The notes under the pieces were generated by a model. It saw nothing but the letters and a program-made list of their open reading frames with translations, was not told the origin of the DNA and ran no database searches. From Caenorhabditis remanei (taxonomy: Eukaryota > Nematoda > Chromadorea > Rhabditida > Rhabditidae): a DNA stretch of 64,000 nt. Numbering within the stretch: the stretch's first letter is position 1; every line of letters starts with the position of its first letter. The position numbers and the translations under genes were made by a program. Below are positions 33,229 to 45,653 of the stretch, piece by piece. The stretch covers positions 10,850,001-10,914,000 of the forward strand of contig NC_071329.1 of NCBI RefSeq assembly GCF_010183535.1, written 5' to 3'.

Positions 33229-33364
33229 ATGAAGCGAACACTGAATGATTAGAGAATATATACACCAATGAATATATTCAATTTCATCCTTTTTTCAAAA
33301 GTTTTCACCGATTTAATTTATTAACAACAACAGTTAACTCAACCAACATAATTTTTGAAAAGAG

Positions 33365-34950
33365 TCACTTAAGAAAATGTTGTTGCCACTGATCATGAAG
33401 TAATTGATTGTATGCATCAGATCCTTCTCGTCCTTTTGTTTTGATTGCCAGTAAATGTTCTCTCCGTTTCAGACGACGTTCACGCATTTTCGAAAGATGA
33501 TAACTTGATATTAATGGCATCAAAAATGAAAACAATGGATGAAGCTGAAATTATTCTTATTTCGTTCACAACTTCTCTGAAAACTTACATAAAATATAAG
33601 TTTAACCGTAGACAACGCAGCCCGATCATCAATAAAAACATCGAATTCAAAGTTTCGGAGAGAGAATGTTCCAACAATGTAAATGACAGACATGAGCATA
33701 TTTATAATCAGAATTGAAGAAATAAATGTGGTCGTGTCAATATTCTCAACAATTTGGAACCGTCCAGAGAGACTGATTTCTATTCTGAAATGTTTTAATT
33801 GAAGTTTAGAAAAAACAAATAAAATCAAACCTGCTTTCTCGTTTTTTATTTACATATCGAATGATTTGCAGTAGAATGAGAGCGAGAATTGCGAGTGAAA
33901 AACAGAAAATGTAGAGGATATTCAACTGAAAATTAACTTTAGAGAAACACAGAGTTTGATATCAACTTACTCGAAATTCGACACCTTTTGGAGGACTGAT
34001 TGCTGTGATAACTGGAGACCGATAATCGGCATCTTGGTAAGCCCAAACAAGAAGTGATACTGGTAATACAATACACTGAAAACTTAAATACGTGATTAAA
34101 AGTGGGTTGAACCTAGAACTTACAAAGAACAAATAAGCAAGAATATGTCGAAACGAAGTGTTATGTTCATAACTTTCAATTTTAAGAGTTGCGAAGAATC
34201 GTTCAATCACCAAGAACACCTGAAAATCAGCATTTTTTCAGAGACCATTGAGACTAATTCTCAAAATGTACATAGTTTGAACTCATGGTATCATGTATTC
34301 ATTTGGTTAGAAAATTGGTTTCGATGAAATCAGAAAGTCAGAAAAATACAAGAAAAAACTGAAAGTGTTCCAGATGTCCAGATCAGTCCAGATGTCCAGA
34401 TCAGATTTAAAAAGATTTTTTTACTAACCTGCGTCAGCATTCCACAGAACAAGCAAATAGCAATGGAACTGTGAACCATCATATATGGAACCATTGACAT
34501 ATGAATATCACATTCTGTTTGATAATCCAGAAATCTTTCGATCATCATTAAGTATGAAACAGTGAATAGTATTGAGTGAAATATTGCAGCAAAGAAATAC
34601 ATTGTCAGGAGAAGCTGAAATATAAAAAATCAAAAAACTTTAAGAAAATAAGAGGGCTAACCTTGAAATTCGGATGGAAAGTTGAATTCCATATGAATGT
34701 TTTGATGAAATACGAACATGTGAAAATAGAAGTGACTGATAAAACAACATTTATAAGGTAAACAATTTGGTATCCAACGGAGAAAGCTGTTTTACTGTTC
34801 TGAAAAATATCCAGATTTGAAATTTGGAGAACCAGTGGAACCCTATTTCTGTCAGAGATATCATCTTAATAGTTGGATGAAACCTCATGATAAACTCTCA
34901 GAAATATATAAACTAACCTCTTGACAGATTTCAAATAAAACTCGATCCAT
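33365..34950 (-). CDS. Sra-superfamily chemoreceptor (srab/sre-like), seven TM
   Basis: Minus-strand exons 34918-34950, 34662-34799, 34429-34614, 34124-34219, 33971-34075, 33831-33925, 33589-33784, 33365-33544; 342 aa, all phases join. Motifs typical of the Sra superfamily of nematode chemosensory GPCRs: STFHPNFK after TM1, VFLVIERFFATLKIESYE at the TM3-loop, LSGRFQIVENIDTTTF before TM6, and a C-terminal KTKGREGSDAYNQLL...W block like the srb/srab tail. The subfamily (srab, sre or sra) is not settled. The last intron was placed at 33545-33588, because reading through gives a stop after a non-homologous tail. Probably expressed in sensory cilia, by family. Confidence 0.8.
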
Positions 34951-36492
34951 ATTTTTTGTCTCGTCTCTTCACATTGGCAGACTGATCAGTAATTAGAACA
35001 AGACAAAACACACACACACAGTTCGGAGAGGAATGTGTTTAGTGATGATCCTAAATAAATAAAAAGATTTCTGAGCAAGCAAAGAGTTCGAGAAAATGAG
35101 AGAAAAGTTGTGGAAAGATGATACATTTTTGTGATTTTTCTCTCTATCACATGGTCTTTTTTCTTACTCATTTGGTTGAGTGGGTTCGTTTTATTTTTCA
35201 AAATTACATTCAGTTTCATTGAGTTTTTGAGGTCAAAACGAATCGAAAAAGACGAAATGTGCAAATGTGCAAAGCGTCAGAAACAAAGAAACAAACGGCC
35301 GGTCACTCTCATTTATTTTTGTCCTATTTTTGAAATGAGAATGACGCATTTAGCATATATTCGATTAATTGGAATATAGGTTCATCTCGAGAAAAAAAGA
35401 GAATTATGCGAAAAATAAATGGATAAAATAAAAGTGTCACCGCCATATAATTGTTGTTTTTTTTGTTTTTTAGCACGATTTATTTGAACAGCGTTATAGG
35501 CTTCGTGGTAGTGGGGCTCTCAATTCCATATTTGTTTGATTCTATTACGTTTGTTTGAATTTATGGGAATTCACAAAATAAAGTTTTTGCCGAGAGAATG
35601 AGGATAAAGGTATTGAAAATCATTTTCCTGTTATTTGAAAAGTTGCACAGCCATTAGTATTCCGCTTTTCGAGTAAGCAGAGTTAGGGATTTTGGGAATC
35701 AACAGAGCACATCAATGCTGAAAGAACGTCAATCTGAGTCTTCTTTTTAGTTTCAATGAGAGTGCCATTGGATGATGAAACTAGATCCAGTTTGAAAATA
35801 GATTTTCATTTTTCCGTAGTTTATAAATGAGATAGGACGATAAGCACAGAAACTGTATGAAATAAAACCATACTCATTCTTTTCAATCAATTAATTTGAG
35901 CAATGAATCAGATTGAAACATCACTAAAAACAGCTCCAAAATAAATGTTGGTGAACTCTAACGTTTCAGATTCTTTCCATAGTCAAATGACAATCCCATG
36001 CAAACGGAAGACGTGGGAAAAGTATCCGGATACTCAACGGAAATGAGCACAAAAATGGGTAAGGAGAGAAAAATCAAAGAGATTATAGACACAGACAACA
36101 TTGGAACTGAAGAAGTTCTTTCTCACTTTTTCAGGATTTCAAGTGTTCTCAAGTACGTATTTATATATGAGAAGAAAACATGAACTGCATACAGAATTCA
36201 CTTTGTCTACTACTACTTCTACGTCTTCTTCTCTTTCTTTTTTTACTAGGCGGTTTTCAAAAAACGGCGTGAGAAAAGTAAATGAAAAAAGAAAATGACA
36301 AGAGGAGGCGTAAAGAAGAGAAGGCAATATTTGAGCTTGATTCGGATTTCACATCTTCTAAAATTACAACGACGACGTCGGACTTCTCCCTCTCTTCGTT
36401 TGCTTGTTTCATCTCTTCATTATTTGAAAATTGATGCAATTCAATATGAAACGAAATGCGTCAAACACAGCAAACTTCATCATTTATTACTT
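34951..36492. other. intergenic region
   Basis: 1.5 kb with no recognised exon. A short CA run occurs near 35009-35020. The far right should include the 3' UTR of the first srb gene. Confidence 0.5.
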
Positions 36493-37706
36493 TTATTTAT
36501 TCATTCTAATATATACAGAATCCCAATAATTCGCGATGGCATCATCATAATTCTTCGCACCCTCGTGTCCAGTTGACTTAATCTGAACTGTTGTAGAGAT
36601 TTTGTTGTTTCTCTTTGAATTGAGATGTTGAAGAGCTTTGAATCCAATGAATACAATGACTAAATTATAAGTTGGTGTTGCACAAAACACTCCTCTCATC
36701 ACTGTATAATTGATGTATCCACCAAAGAAATCTTGTCCAACAGTACGAGTGAAAAGTATTGATGTCACATACCAACCAAAGAAAAATAGATGAGTAAAGG
36801 TCACAATTAATGTGAATTGTGAAGATTGAGATATTTCTTCCATTTCATATTTTGCAGAGAGTGAGGAACTGTGCTTTCGATGTCTGGAACTTTGATCGAG
36901 TTCTGACAAACTTTCTTACTGTATTCCCGATTAAGGTGGTCTTTCCACAACGAATACTTACTTTTTGTGCATTCTGTTATGAACAACCAACAGAATACAG
37001 TTACAGGCGAAGTTAGTGAACTTTACAACAATCAAAAACCAGAAAAACATATTGAATTTGCGTGCAGAATTCGAAGGAATCAAAATGAAGGAAATGAAGT
37101 TGTCAGTAAATGGATCATCATGATAAATTGCAATTAAAATTACAATGTTCAACGAAACCTGAAACGGAATCGATAAAATACTGAACTAAAAACAGTTACT
37201 TGCCAACGAAATAAACAAAACTGGACCCAGAAGAAGTCGGGACGTTTCATAGTTGTGGGCCATTTTCAATGCAACAAATCGTTCAATTGTGAATCCAACT
37301 GGCAACATCATTGGAATTGTCATTGTTACAAGTGCTGATAAATGTCCATATTTGAAAAGAGACTGATCGATAATAAGACTACATTTTGATGAAACGATAA
37401 ATGGAACGAAGAATTGATATCCCTGGAAAAAGGTAATTGAATGATTGAAATCAGGTCAATCAAGAAACTTACGAAGTTCAAACATGACACAGTTGCGAAT
37501 GAAAATGTTCCAATGAAATAAGAAATGAGTAAAAACTTCAAGTTTCCATGAAAAGGAAGTGATAGTATTCGTTTGTAAATCAAATAAATTAACGACGGCA
37601 TTGCAAGAAGTGATACGAAAAATGACCAAAACTGAGCAGCTCGGTATATCGGATTATAAGTCAATTCATATGCTAATTCGCATTTTGTTAGATTGATTTC
37701 TGTCAT
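36493..37706 (-). CDS. srb-family chemoreceptor GPCR (array member 1)
   Basis: Minus-strand exons 37473-37706, 37204-37422, 36962-37158, 36493-36883 (346 aa, phases consistent). Srb family signature: NLTKCELAYELTYNPIYR, LPFHGNLKFLL, PVGFTIERFVALKMA, SAKYEMEEISQSS, PTYNLVIVFIGF, and a tail with STGHEGAKNYDDAI..YW. The second intron starts with GCAAGT instead of GTAAGT (37203), giving a GC-AG intron. The four-exon layout is shared by the whole array. The last exon was taken to start at 36883 (after TTCCAG), because only this acceptor keeps phase. Function by family: chemosensory receptor, ligand unknown. Confidence 0.88.
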
Positions 37707-38421
37707 TTTTCTGGAAGGATATGATCCGGAATTTTATGGAAAGAATGTGAAGAAAATATAGGGAAAAGACAGGTGGATAGATTAAAAAGAAACAAATATA
37801 TTCTAGAAAAGGCGGAAATGTAATCTTGTTTCTGGATGATGTAGTTGGTGGTTTAACACTCTACTTGGCACGCGATAAACTGCATAAAATAAGGGAATTG
37901 GGCATTAAAAAAGTTGATTGAAGCAGTAAAGAACAGAGCATTGATTCTTCGAATATCTCGGAGTTTATCATTCACGTCATTATAAGAATATCTAGACTGA
38001 GTTCAGACATAATGGTGAGAAACAAGAAAAACAGAGAGAAGGAAGGAAAGAATAGGAATTCATAAATGGGCGGAGGAGAAATATTGGATAAGTTGTGACT
38101 AAAACGACCTTCTGGGGTTAAGTCGTTTACATCTGTGTTGGATTCAATTTCCCCAAGAGGAATCAGAAAAAGTAATATTTTTAGTTGGCTTAGTTTTAGT
38201 TGAGTCTATTTCCCAGATGCAGGGGTGTAATTATCTTCAGTAAATAGACGTTTTTGAGCAAGTTTCAAATCTTTCAGTTCTTTGTATTCTGAGTTTCAGA
38301 GATTGGTGATAACAGACCAAAATCAGAATCTCGTGAGCAACTGCATATGAATTGAAAACAAGAAGCCAAAATATATTTTCAAAGTAATTCTTTATTTAAT
38401 TCTCAACATTTCCATTTTTAT
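37707..38421. other. intergenic spacer in the srb array
   Basis: 715 bp, no exon recognised. Promoter of array member 1 expected here. Confidence 0.5.
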
Positions 38422-39546
38422 TCAGACGCTGCCACGTGTTATAGTAGCCCATTGGCTTGTTATAGCATCATCATAATTTTTTGCTCCTTGTTGACCAACT
38501 GCCATTATTCGAATATTTGATGTAACCTCTTTGGATCTTCTCGAATTCAAATGATGTAATGAATAAAATCCAACAATTACAATCACCAAATTATAGGTTG
38601 GAACTGCACAATTGATACCCCAAAAAAAACTCCAAAGAATAAAAGATGAGTGAAAGTAATAATGAATGTGAATTTGGAGGATTGAGTGATCTCTTCCATC
38701 GCGTATTTTGTTGAAAGCGAACTTTTCTGATATCTGAAATGACTTTATTTATTTAATATTCAGTTCAAAACTTGTTTTTACTTTGGCTTTAGCACACTGT
38801 GAACTATTATTAATACAAGATTACAGATGATATTCACGACTTTGATGCCAAACAGCGACCATAAATAATTGGTGAATTGAGTAGCAGAAGTACTTGGTAA
38901 CATGAGGAAAGATATGAAGATATCATCGAATGTCTCGTTTTGAAAAATGAAATAGAATATGACAATGTTGGAAATTAACTAGAAAGCAGTTGAATCACAG
39001 ATGAAAATGAGTTCGTCTTACCGATAAAGTGACAAGAATCGGGCCTAATCGAGTGGGTGTATACTCATAACGGCTCGCCATTCCAGTTGCAATAAACCTC
39101 TCAATCGTGAATCCAATTGGAAAAATCATAGGACTAGTCAAAGAAAAAAGAGTTAGAATGTGACCAATTTGGAAGACTGTTTTATCGACGATCAGACCAC
39201 AAGCAGAAAAAATGAAAAATGGAGAAATGACATGATAACCCTGAAATTTGAATTTACGAAATACCGAACAGATGGTCATTTTCCTTACAAAAGCAAAACA
39301 GAGAACAAAAAAGAGATATATGAATACAAAACAGAGATATATGAATACACTGATGAAATAGACAATAAGTAACGTTTTCAGGTTTCCATGGAATGGAAGT
39401 GAGATTATTCGCTTTTTGATGAGATAGAAAAGTGCGGGAGCAGCTATGAAAGATACAGTGAATGTATAGAATTGAGATAATCTGTAAACTGGATTGTACG
39501 TAACATGGAATGCCAGTTCACATTTAGTTTGATTTATCTCCACCAT
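38422..39546 (-). pseudogene. broken srb chemoreceptor gene (array member 2)
   Basis: Minus-strand exons 39289-39546, 39022-39240, 38782-38978 are intact and typical (MVEINQTKCELAFHV, LPFHGNLKTLL, PIGFTIERFIATGMA, exon sizes 219 and 197). The last exon begins at 38733 with QKSSLSTKYAMEEI, runs to THLLFFG, then loses roughly 85-95 nt that paralogues use for the TM6-to-TM7 segment ending VARG. After the junction the frame is shifted and stops at 38583-38585. The original frame (NCAVPTYNLVIV ... GAKNYDDAI) continues intact to 38422. TM2 also carries a short in-frame tandem duplication. It could be a recent null allele, because the rest is undamaged. Confidence 0.8.
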
Positions 39547-39971
39547 TGTAACAAATGGAGATAAAATGAGGGGAAATGATATTAGTATAGAACCTGAAAA
39601 GCATGGAAAAATTTCTTATCCGCGTATATGGTTGAGCGATTTTTTATTTCTGGTTTTTACCTAACCCAGTGGGTTACTTGAAATCGAAAGATCGGGAGCT
39701 TTAAAATAATTTGTCAGATGAAAAGATCGGATTCTAAAAAAATCACGTAGTGAGTTCTGTTTCTGAAAAGTAGAGACACCATGAACAAGTTTCAAACACG
39801 TTTCGCTCTTCCTATTCTACAGAATCGTGAAAATGCTATAGGTCGTGGGCGCATTCCAGAAGCTAGTATGAAAGTATGAAGAGTTCCATCGTTGAGTTAT
39901 TTTAAGAATAGCTGTTTAGATGTCGAAGAGAATACTAGAATCTATATCAGAATAACGTTTGTATCAAAGCA
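39459..39971. repeat. source block Y: 5' end and upstream of the broken srb gene
   Basis: This 513-bp block covers the first 88 coding bases of the broken srb gene and 425 bp upstream. It recurs in the same orientation at 41607-42120 with only a handful of differences, among them one inserted T. Confidence 0.9.
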
Positions 39972-40092
39972 CAAACAACACTTTTTGGTTGAAAAAGTTT
40001 AAAAAATTATTGAATTTGAAAGAGTTTGTTTGATAAAAGTATTAAGAGTTGCTATATACAGAAATTTATTTTTAAAAATGAATTAAGAAAGA
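39972..40092. other. spacer between broken srb gene's upstream block and array member 3
   Basis: Short AT-rich spacer. With block Y (from 39547) it makes up a 546-bp gap without an intact gene. Confidence 0.5.
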
Positions 40093-41268
40093 TCAAATCG
40101 CTCTCATTCGTCCGCTGGTAATAGTTGCCCACTTATTAATAGTTGCTTCCTCATAGTTTCTAGCTCCTTCGTTTCCAGTTGTCTTCAATTGAACTGTCGT
40201 TTGAACCTCGAGAGATCTTTTTGAATTCAGATGACGAAGTGATTGGAAAGAAACTAGGACAATAATCAAATTGTATGTCGGAATAGCACAATTGACACCT
40301 CTTGCAACGTAATGATTGATGAATGAACCGAAGAATGATTCACCCAAAACTCGAACCAGAATACTACAAATTGTATAAGTTCCGAAAAACAGAAGATGAG
40401 TGAATGTGATAACAAGTGTAAACTTGGAAGACTGTAAAATTTCTTCCATGGCATATCTCATTGATAATGAACTTTTTTGCAAGAGATATCTGAAAAGGAA
40501 ATGGAGATGAGAAGAAAAGAAGTATTTGAAAGTTACCGAGTTTTCAGCCGTCTATGCATCAGTAACAAGAAAAAATTGAGTACGAGATTTCCTATTTTCA
40601 GGTAGAGCAGATACCAGATGTAGTTGTTGAATTGCACGGCGGAGGTATTGGGTAACATGAGAAAAGAAATGAAAATATCATCGTACTTCTCGTTTTTGAA
40701 TATAGAATAGAAAATGAGAATGTTTGGAAGAGGCTGAAAACTCTTACCGATTAAAAACTTAATTTTGTCTGCCACTTACCAATAAGAAAGAAAGAATAGG
40801 TCCCAAGAGCGTCGGAGTTTTTTCATAACGACATGACATCCCTACAGCAATGAAACGTTCGATTGAAAACCCGATTGGAAACATCATTGGAGTTGTCAGA
40901 AGGAATAGAGTTGGCACGTGAATATATTTATATAGAGACTTGTCGATGATCAAATTACATTTTGATGTAACGAAAAATGGGACAAAAAAGTGGTAACCCT
41001 GTAAGAAAGTTAATTTTTAAGCCAACTTGCCTTCAGAACTTACAAAATCAAAACATAAAATAACAGCATATAAGAAGATACTGATGAAATATGCAATTAG
41101 TAACGTCTTCAGATTTCCATGAAAATGAAGACGAAATAGTTTCTTTACCATTAAATATAAAAGTGCCGGTACAGCAAGAACTGATATGGAAAATGTATAG
41201 AATTGAGAGAGTCTATAGATGGGATGGTAGGTCAATTGGAAGGCCAAGTCACACTTTGTTTCATTCAT
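40093..41268 (-). CDS. srb-family chemoreceptor GPCR (array member 3)
   Basis: Minus-strand exons 41044-41268, 40780-40998, 40537-40733, 40093-40489 (345 aa, phases join). Srb motifs: NETKCDLAFQLTYHPIYR, LHFHGNLKTLL, PIGFSIERFIAVGMS, SMRYAMEEILQSS, PTYNLIIVLVSFQSLRHLN, TTGNEGARNYEEATI..W. Start chosen at 41268 (MNETKCD) by alignment with the paralogues, whose N-termini are about this length. The frame is open upstream to 41382, so a longer N-terminus is possible. The middle exons of 219 and 197 nt match the rest of the array. The upstream region was rearranged by duplication (blocks X, Y', X'). Confidence 0.88.
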
Positions 41269-41323
41269 TTCAACTGTTTGATTGGAGTACAACTCTAGGT
41301 GATGCCACGACACAAACTCGAAG

Positions 41324-41606
41324 CCTGAAAAGATCATTTGTGAAAATATGGATGTAAGAGCTGGTATTTCTTTTAGAACCAAGTTTTACATAGACGAAAA
41401 ATAAGTAGTTTACAAGTTTTCCGAATCACTGAAGAGATAATTCAATGCGAAAGTTTATTGAAAAAAATCTTTCAAGGATATCTCGTTCGAAAAGTGAATT
41501 CTTGATTTTCTATGAGTGAACTCGTTATTCAGGAAAAGACGAGACTGATTAACTTTAGAAAGCTCACGAGACAGAAATTATTGGATTGAAAAAAGAGGTT
41601 GGGAAC
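41324..41606. repeat. duplicated block X, left copy
   Basis: 283 bp repeated at 42126-42408 in the same orientation with a few substitutions and small indels. It lies immediately upstream of array member 3, beginning CCTGAAAAGA and ending TTGGGAAC. Confidence 0.9.
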
Positions 41607-42120
41607 TGAATGTATAGAATTGAGATAATCTGTAAACTGGATTGTACGTAACATGGAATGCCAGTTCACATTTAGTTTGATTTATCTCCACCATTGTAAC
41701 AAATGGAGATAAAATGAGGGGAAATGATATTAGTATAGAACCTGAAAAGCATGAAAAAATTTCTTATCCGCGTATATGGTTGAGCGATTTTTTTATTTCT
41801 GGTTTTTACCTAACCCAGTGGGTTACTTGAAATCGAAAGATCGGGAGCTTTAAAATAATTTGTCAGATGAAAAGATCGGATTCTAAAAAAATCACGTAGT
41901 GAGTTCTATTTCTGAAAAGTAGAGACACCATGAACAAGTTTCAAACACGTTTCGCTCTTCCTATTCTACAGAATCGTGAAAATGCTATAGGTCGTGGGCG
42001 CATTCCAGAAGCTAGTATGAAAGTATGAAGAGTTCCATCGTTGAGTTATTTTAAGAATAGCTGTTTAGATGTCGAAGAGAATGCAAGAATCTATATCAGA
42101 ATAACGTTTGTATCAAAGCA
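41607..42120. repeat. inserted block Y': copy of the broken srb gene's 5' end
   Basis: About 99% identical to 39459-39971. It includes the first 29 codons (on the minus strand, start codon at 41694) of the broken srb gene plus upstream DNA. The copied coding fragment is cut off at the junction with block X, so it is a truncated gene copy with no downstream exons. Confidence 0.9.
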
Positions 42121-42125
42121 GCAAA

Positions 42126-42408
42126 CCTGAAAAGACCATTTGTGAAAATATAGATGTAAGAGCTGGTATTTCTTTTGAGAACCACGTTTACATAGACGAC
42201 AAATAAGTAGTTTACAAGTTTTACGAATCACTGAAGAGATAATTCAATGCGAAAGTTTATTGAAAAAAATCTTTCAAGGATATCTCGTTCGAAAAGTGAA
42301 TTCTTGATTTTCTATGAGTGAACTCGTTATTCAGGAAAAGACGAGACTGATTAACTTTAGAAAGCTCACGAGACTGAAATTATTGGATTGAAAAAAGAGG
42401 TTGGGAAC
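42126..42408. repeat. duplicated block X', right copy
   Basis: Second copy of the 283-bp block at 41324-41606. Together X-Y'-X' form a direct duplication with a filler copied from 2.1 kb away. Confidence 0.9.
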
Positions 42409-42842
42409 ACGACATTCAAGTTTTCATAAATAAATGAGTAGACTATTTCCGTGAGATACATCTCCGGAAGTTTGATCTGAATTTTTGATTTTTCCGTTCT
42501 CACTAAAAAAGTTCAATTTTGGATTCCAGTTAAGACTGAATGTGAACTTTTCGGTGAAGTCTAACGTGTGCGAAAAAGCTCATTCGATGTATTTTCTAAA
42601 ATTACCGAACGCATGACTTGTCTACGTTCGATGGAACAACGTTCGGAAACTAACATTCTGACTTTCCCAAAGTTCTCTGTGGGGAAACTGACGAAAACTT
42701 GTCAGAGAAAGCAATCAGACAGTGTTTGATTTCAGGTTTATTCATAGCACGAAAGTTGGTATTCTCTAACACAAAATTGTTTATTTCAACAAAAAAAGAA
42801 AACAAGAAAATTTGATATTCAAAAGTAATCGTACATAAAATA
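42409..42842. other. intergenic spacer in the srb array
   Basis: 434 bp with no exon recognised. Expected to hold the 3' UTR of array member 4, which is transcribed toward it. Confidence 0.5.
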
Positions 42843-44013
42843 TCAGAATCTTCTAGGACTAGAATTCCACTGTTTCATGATTACATTGTCGTAATTTTTT
42901 GCTCCTTCATGCCCTTTTGATCGTATTTTGACAGTTGTCAATACTTTTGATTGTCTTCTAGCGTTTAGATGATGCAACGAAGTGAATCCAATAAAAGCAA
43001 TCAATAGATTATATGTTGGAACTGCACAATTCACTCCTCTTGCTACTGAATAATTGAGGGAACTTCCAAAGAATGGCTCCCCTAGAGTTCTGACTAAAAT
43101 GCTTCCAATAGTATAAGCTCCGAAGAAAATGAGATGAGTGAATGTAAGAATCAGAGTGAATTTCGAAGATTGAGATATTTCTTCCATTGCATATCTCACG
43201 GATAATGATGTCTGTTTCAATAAAAATCTGGAAGGAAAACATAATTTAATTAAATGCAGATTAATTCCTACCTTGTTTTGAATCGTTTGTGAACTATCAA
43301 CAGAACACAGTTACAGCAGAAGTTTCCCATTTTCGCATAAAGAAGACACCACAGATAATTATTGAACGATACGGCAGACGTGTTTGGGAGAACTAAGAAA
43401 GAAATGAAAGAGTCTGTGAACGTTTCGTTACGAAATATGAAATAGAAGACAATGAAATTAGGAGTGACCTGAAATAAATACGAAGAATTATGGATAAAAC
43501 TGAAAAAGTTAGAACCAGAATGAAAGATAATATCGGTCCCATCAGCGTCCGAACTTTCTCATATTCATAAGCCATTCCAATAGCAACAAATCTTTCAATT
43601 GAGAATCCAATTGGTAGTAACATTGGAGTAGTCAATAGAAATAATGAAGTGACATGACCGTATTTGTATAAAGTTTCATTGATAATCAGACTGCAACTCG
43701 ATGTTACAAAGAACGGAACAATACAGTGATATGTCTGAAAAAAGAAACTGAAATTCGGATAGCCAGTTTGAAAACTTACAAAGTCGAATGATAAAATTAA
43801 AGCATAAAGAAAAATACAGACAAAATAGGTTGCCAACAAACATTTAAGATTTCCGTGAAATGGAAGTAGAAGAATTCGTTTAATCAGAAAAAACAGGAGT
43901 GACGGAACAGCTAAAAGAGAAACTGAAAGTGTCCAAAACTGGGAAATCCGGTATACTGGATGGTAAACGATTTGAGCAGCTAAATCGCATTTTGTTTGAT
44001 TTATCTCTACCAT
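42843..44013 (-). CDS. srb-family chemoreceptor GPCR (array member 4)
   Basis: Minus-strand exons 43780-44013, 43516-43734, 43272-43468, 42843-43227 (344 aa, in phase). Motifs: NQTKCDLAAQIVYHPVYR, LPFHGNLKCLL, PIGFSIERFVAIGMA, SVRYAMEEISQSS, PTYNLLIAFIGFTSLHHLN, KGHEGAKNYDNVI..W. Start placed at MVEINQ (44013), the conserved family N-terminus; an in-frame ATG exists at 44106. The donor after exon 2 is GTTCTA, weaker than in the paralogues, where it is GTAAGT or GTGAGT. Confidence 0.88.
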
Positions 44014-44471
44014 GTTTGTCACAATGTCCAAAATGTTCTTTTTTTCTAAATCAGTGACTATAGCTGCGACGTGGAACTTGGTTTGGTGGAGTATGTATAA
44101 CACCAAGACCAGATTTTAAGGTTGAATGAACTTCAACACGAGTCTCTGTGAAAAATGATAGAAGAACCGAAAGTTCAAGTGTCTGATAGCATGGGAACTG
44201 GGTTATACAAAGAAGACGAGTGTGTTTTGAGTGTAGTCAAACTGCCTAGAAATAACTATTTTGAGATTTTTTATGATATGATATGTAGTTTCACATCGCC
44301 GAGTTTGTGAAATCAATGATGCATAATAGTCTTCTAAAAGATCTCTTCCGTGCTATTCTTAGTTTGGCATGGAAGTTATGAACCGTAGAATAACTTTTCT
44401 CGTTCTTTTCATCAAACCGTAAATATCTGCTAAGATGTTACAGAAAAGAAATATAGCATTCATATGTAAGT
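44014..44471. other. intergenic spacer in the srb array
   Basis: 458 bp, nothing recognised. Confidence 0.5.
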
Positions 44472-45653
44472 TTATTTCGAAATCATATCCCAATGTTTAA
44501 ATATAGCATCCTCATAATTTTTAGCGCCTTCATTTCCAGTTGATTTCAATTGAATCGTCGTATTCACTATGTTTCGTCTCTTCACATTCAGATGACGTAA
44601 CGATTTGATTCCGATAAAAACAATGACTAAATTATAGGTTGGAACTGAGCAATGTATTGCTCTTGCAGCTGTATAATTGACTTGATTCACAAAGAATGAT
44701 TCGCCGAGAGTTCGAGCAAGAATACCCAAAATAACATAACAACCAACAAAGAGAAGATGTGTGAAACTGACAACAAGAGTGAATCGAGATGAATAATTTA
44801 TTTCTTCCATTTCATATCGTAGTGAAAGTGTAGTTTTCCGTTGAATATATCTGTTATATCTACACCTTCGAGACATTGAATTCAGAATTCAGATAGGGGG
44901 GGACTCACCGGCTCTTCAGTTTGTTATTAATCTTGAGAAGAAAGCAGTTACAAGTTAAATTGAAAAACTGAACAAATAGTAAAAAATAAAAGAACAAATT
45001 GAACCGAAAGGCAGAAGTCGAGGGAACAAGGATGAAAGAGACATAGGAACCAAGAAACTGTTCATTTTGATAGATTAGAATGATAAATAGAAGGTCTATC
45101 CCAATCTGACAATAACAATATCGACTGCAATTCATTAATTCTCACTTACAAGACTGAACACTAAAATAGGACCCAATAATGTCCTGACATGTTCATATCG
45201 TTTTGCACAACTCAATGCGACAAATCTCTCGATAGAAAATCCAATTGGAAGTAACATTGAGATAGTCATGGTGAATAAAGTAATTGTATGAAACCATTTG
45301 AATAAACTCGGATCAATTAACAAATTGCACTTAGTAGTCATGAAAAACGGTTCCAGAAATTGGTATCCCTGAGAATTTTCGATGTTTCTTGGTTGTTTCA
45401 CCGGTTAACTTACAAATCCTAGACATGATTCGAAAGAGAACACCAAACTGCTCGAAAAATAAACGATTAGTAAGCACTTCAAATTTCCGTGGAACTGTAG
45501 AGGCAGAACTTTCTTGATTATGAAGAATAATAAGGACGGAATAGCGAGTAGAGATACAAAAAATGAATAAAGTTGAGATAACCGGTAAATTAGATGATTA
45601 CTTAATTGATAAGCCAGTTCACATTGGGATTCAGACGGAATATTCATTCTCAA
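44472..45653 (-). CDS. srb-family chemoreceptor GPCR (array member 5)
   Basis: Minus-strand exons 45414-45653, 45150-45368, 44909-45105, 44472-44850 (344 aa, in phase). Motifs: SQCELAYQLSNHLIYR, LQFHGNLKCLL, PIGFSIERFVALSCA, SLRYEMEEINYSS, PTYNLVIVFIGIKSLRHLN, STGNEGAKNYEDAI..W. The last exon has two nearby acceptors, at 44861 and 44851. I chose the second because its product (RYIQRKTTLSLRY) aligns best with the paralogues. The N-terminal Asn-x-Thr/Ser sequon found in the other members is absent here. Confidence 0.86.
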
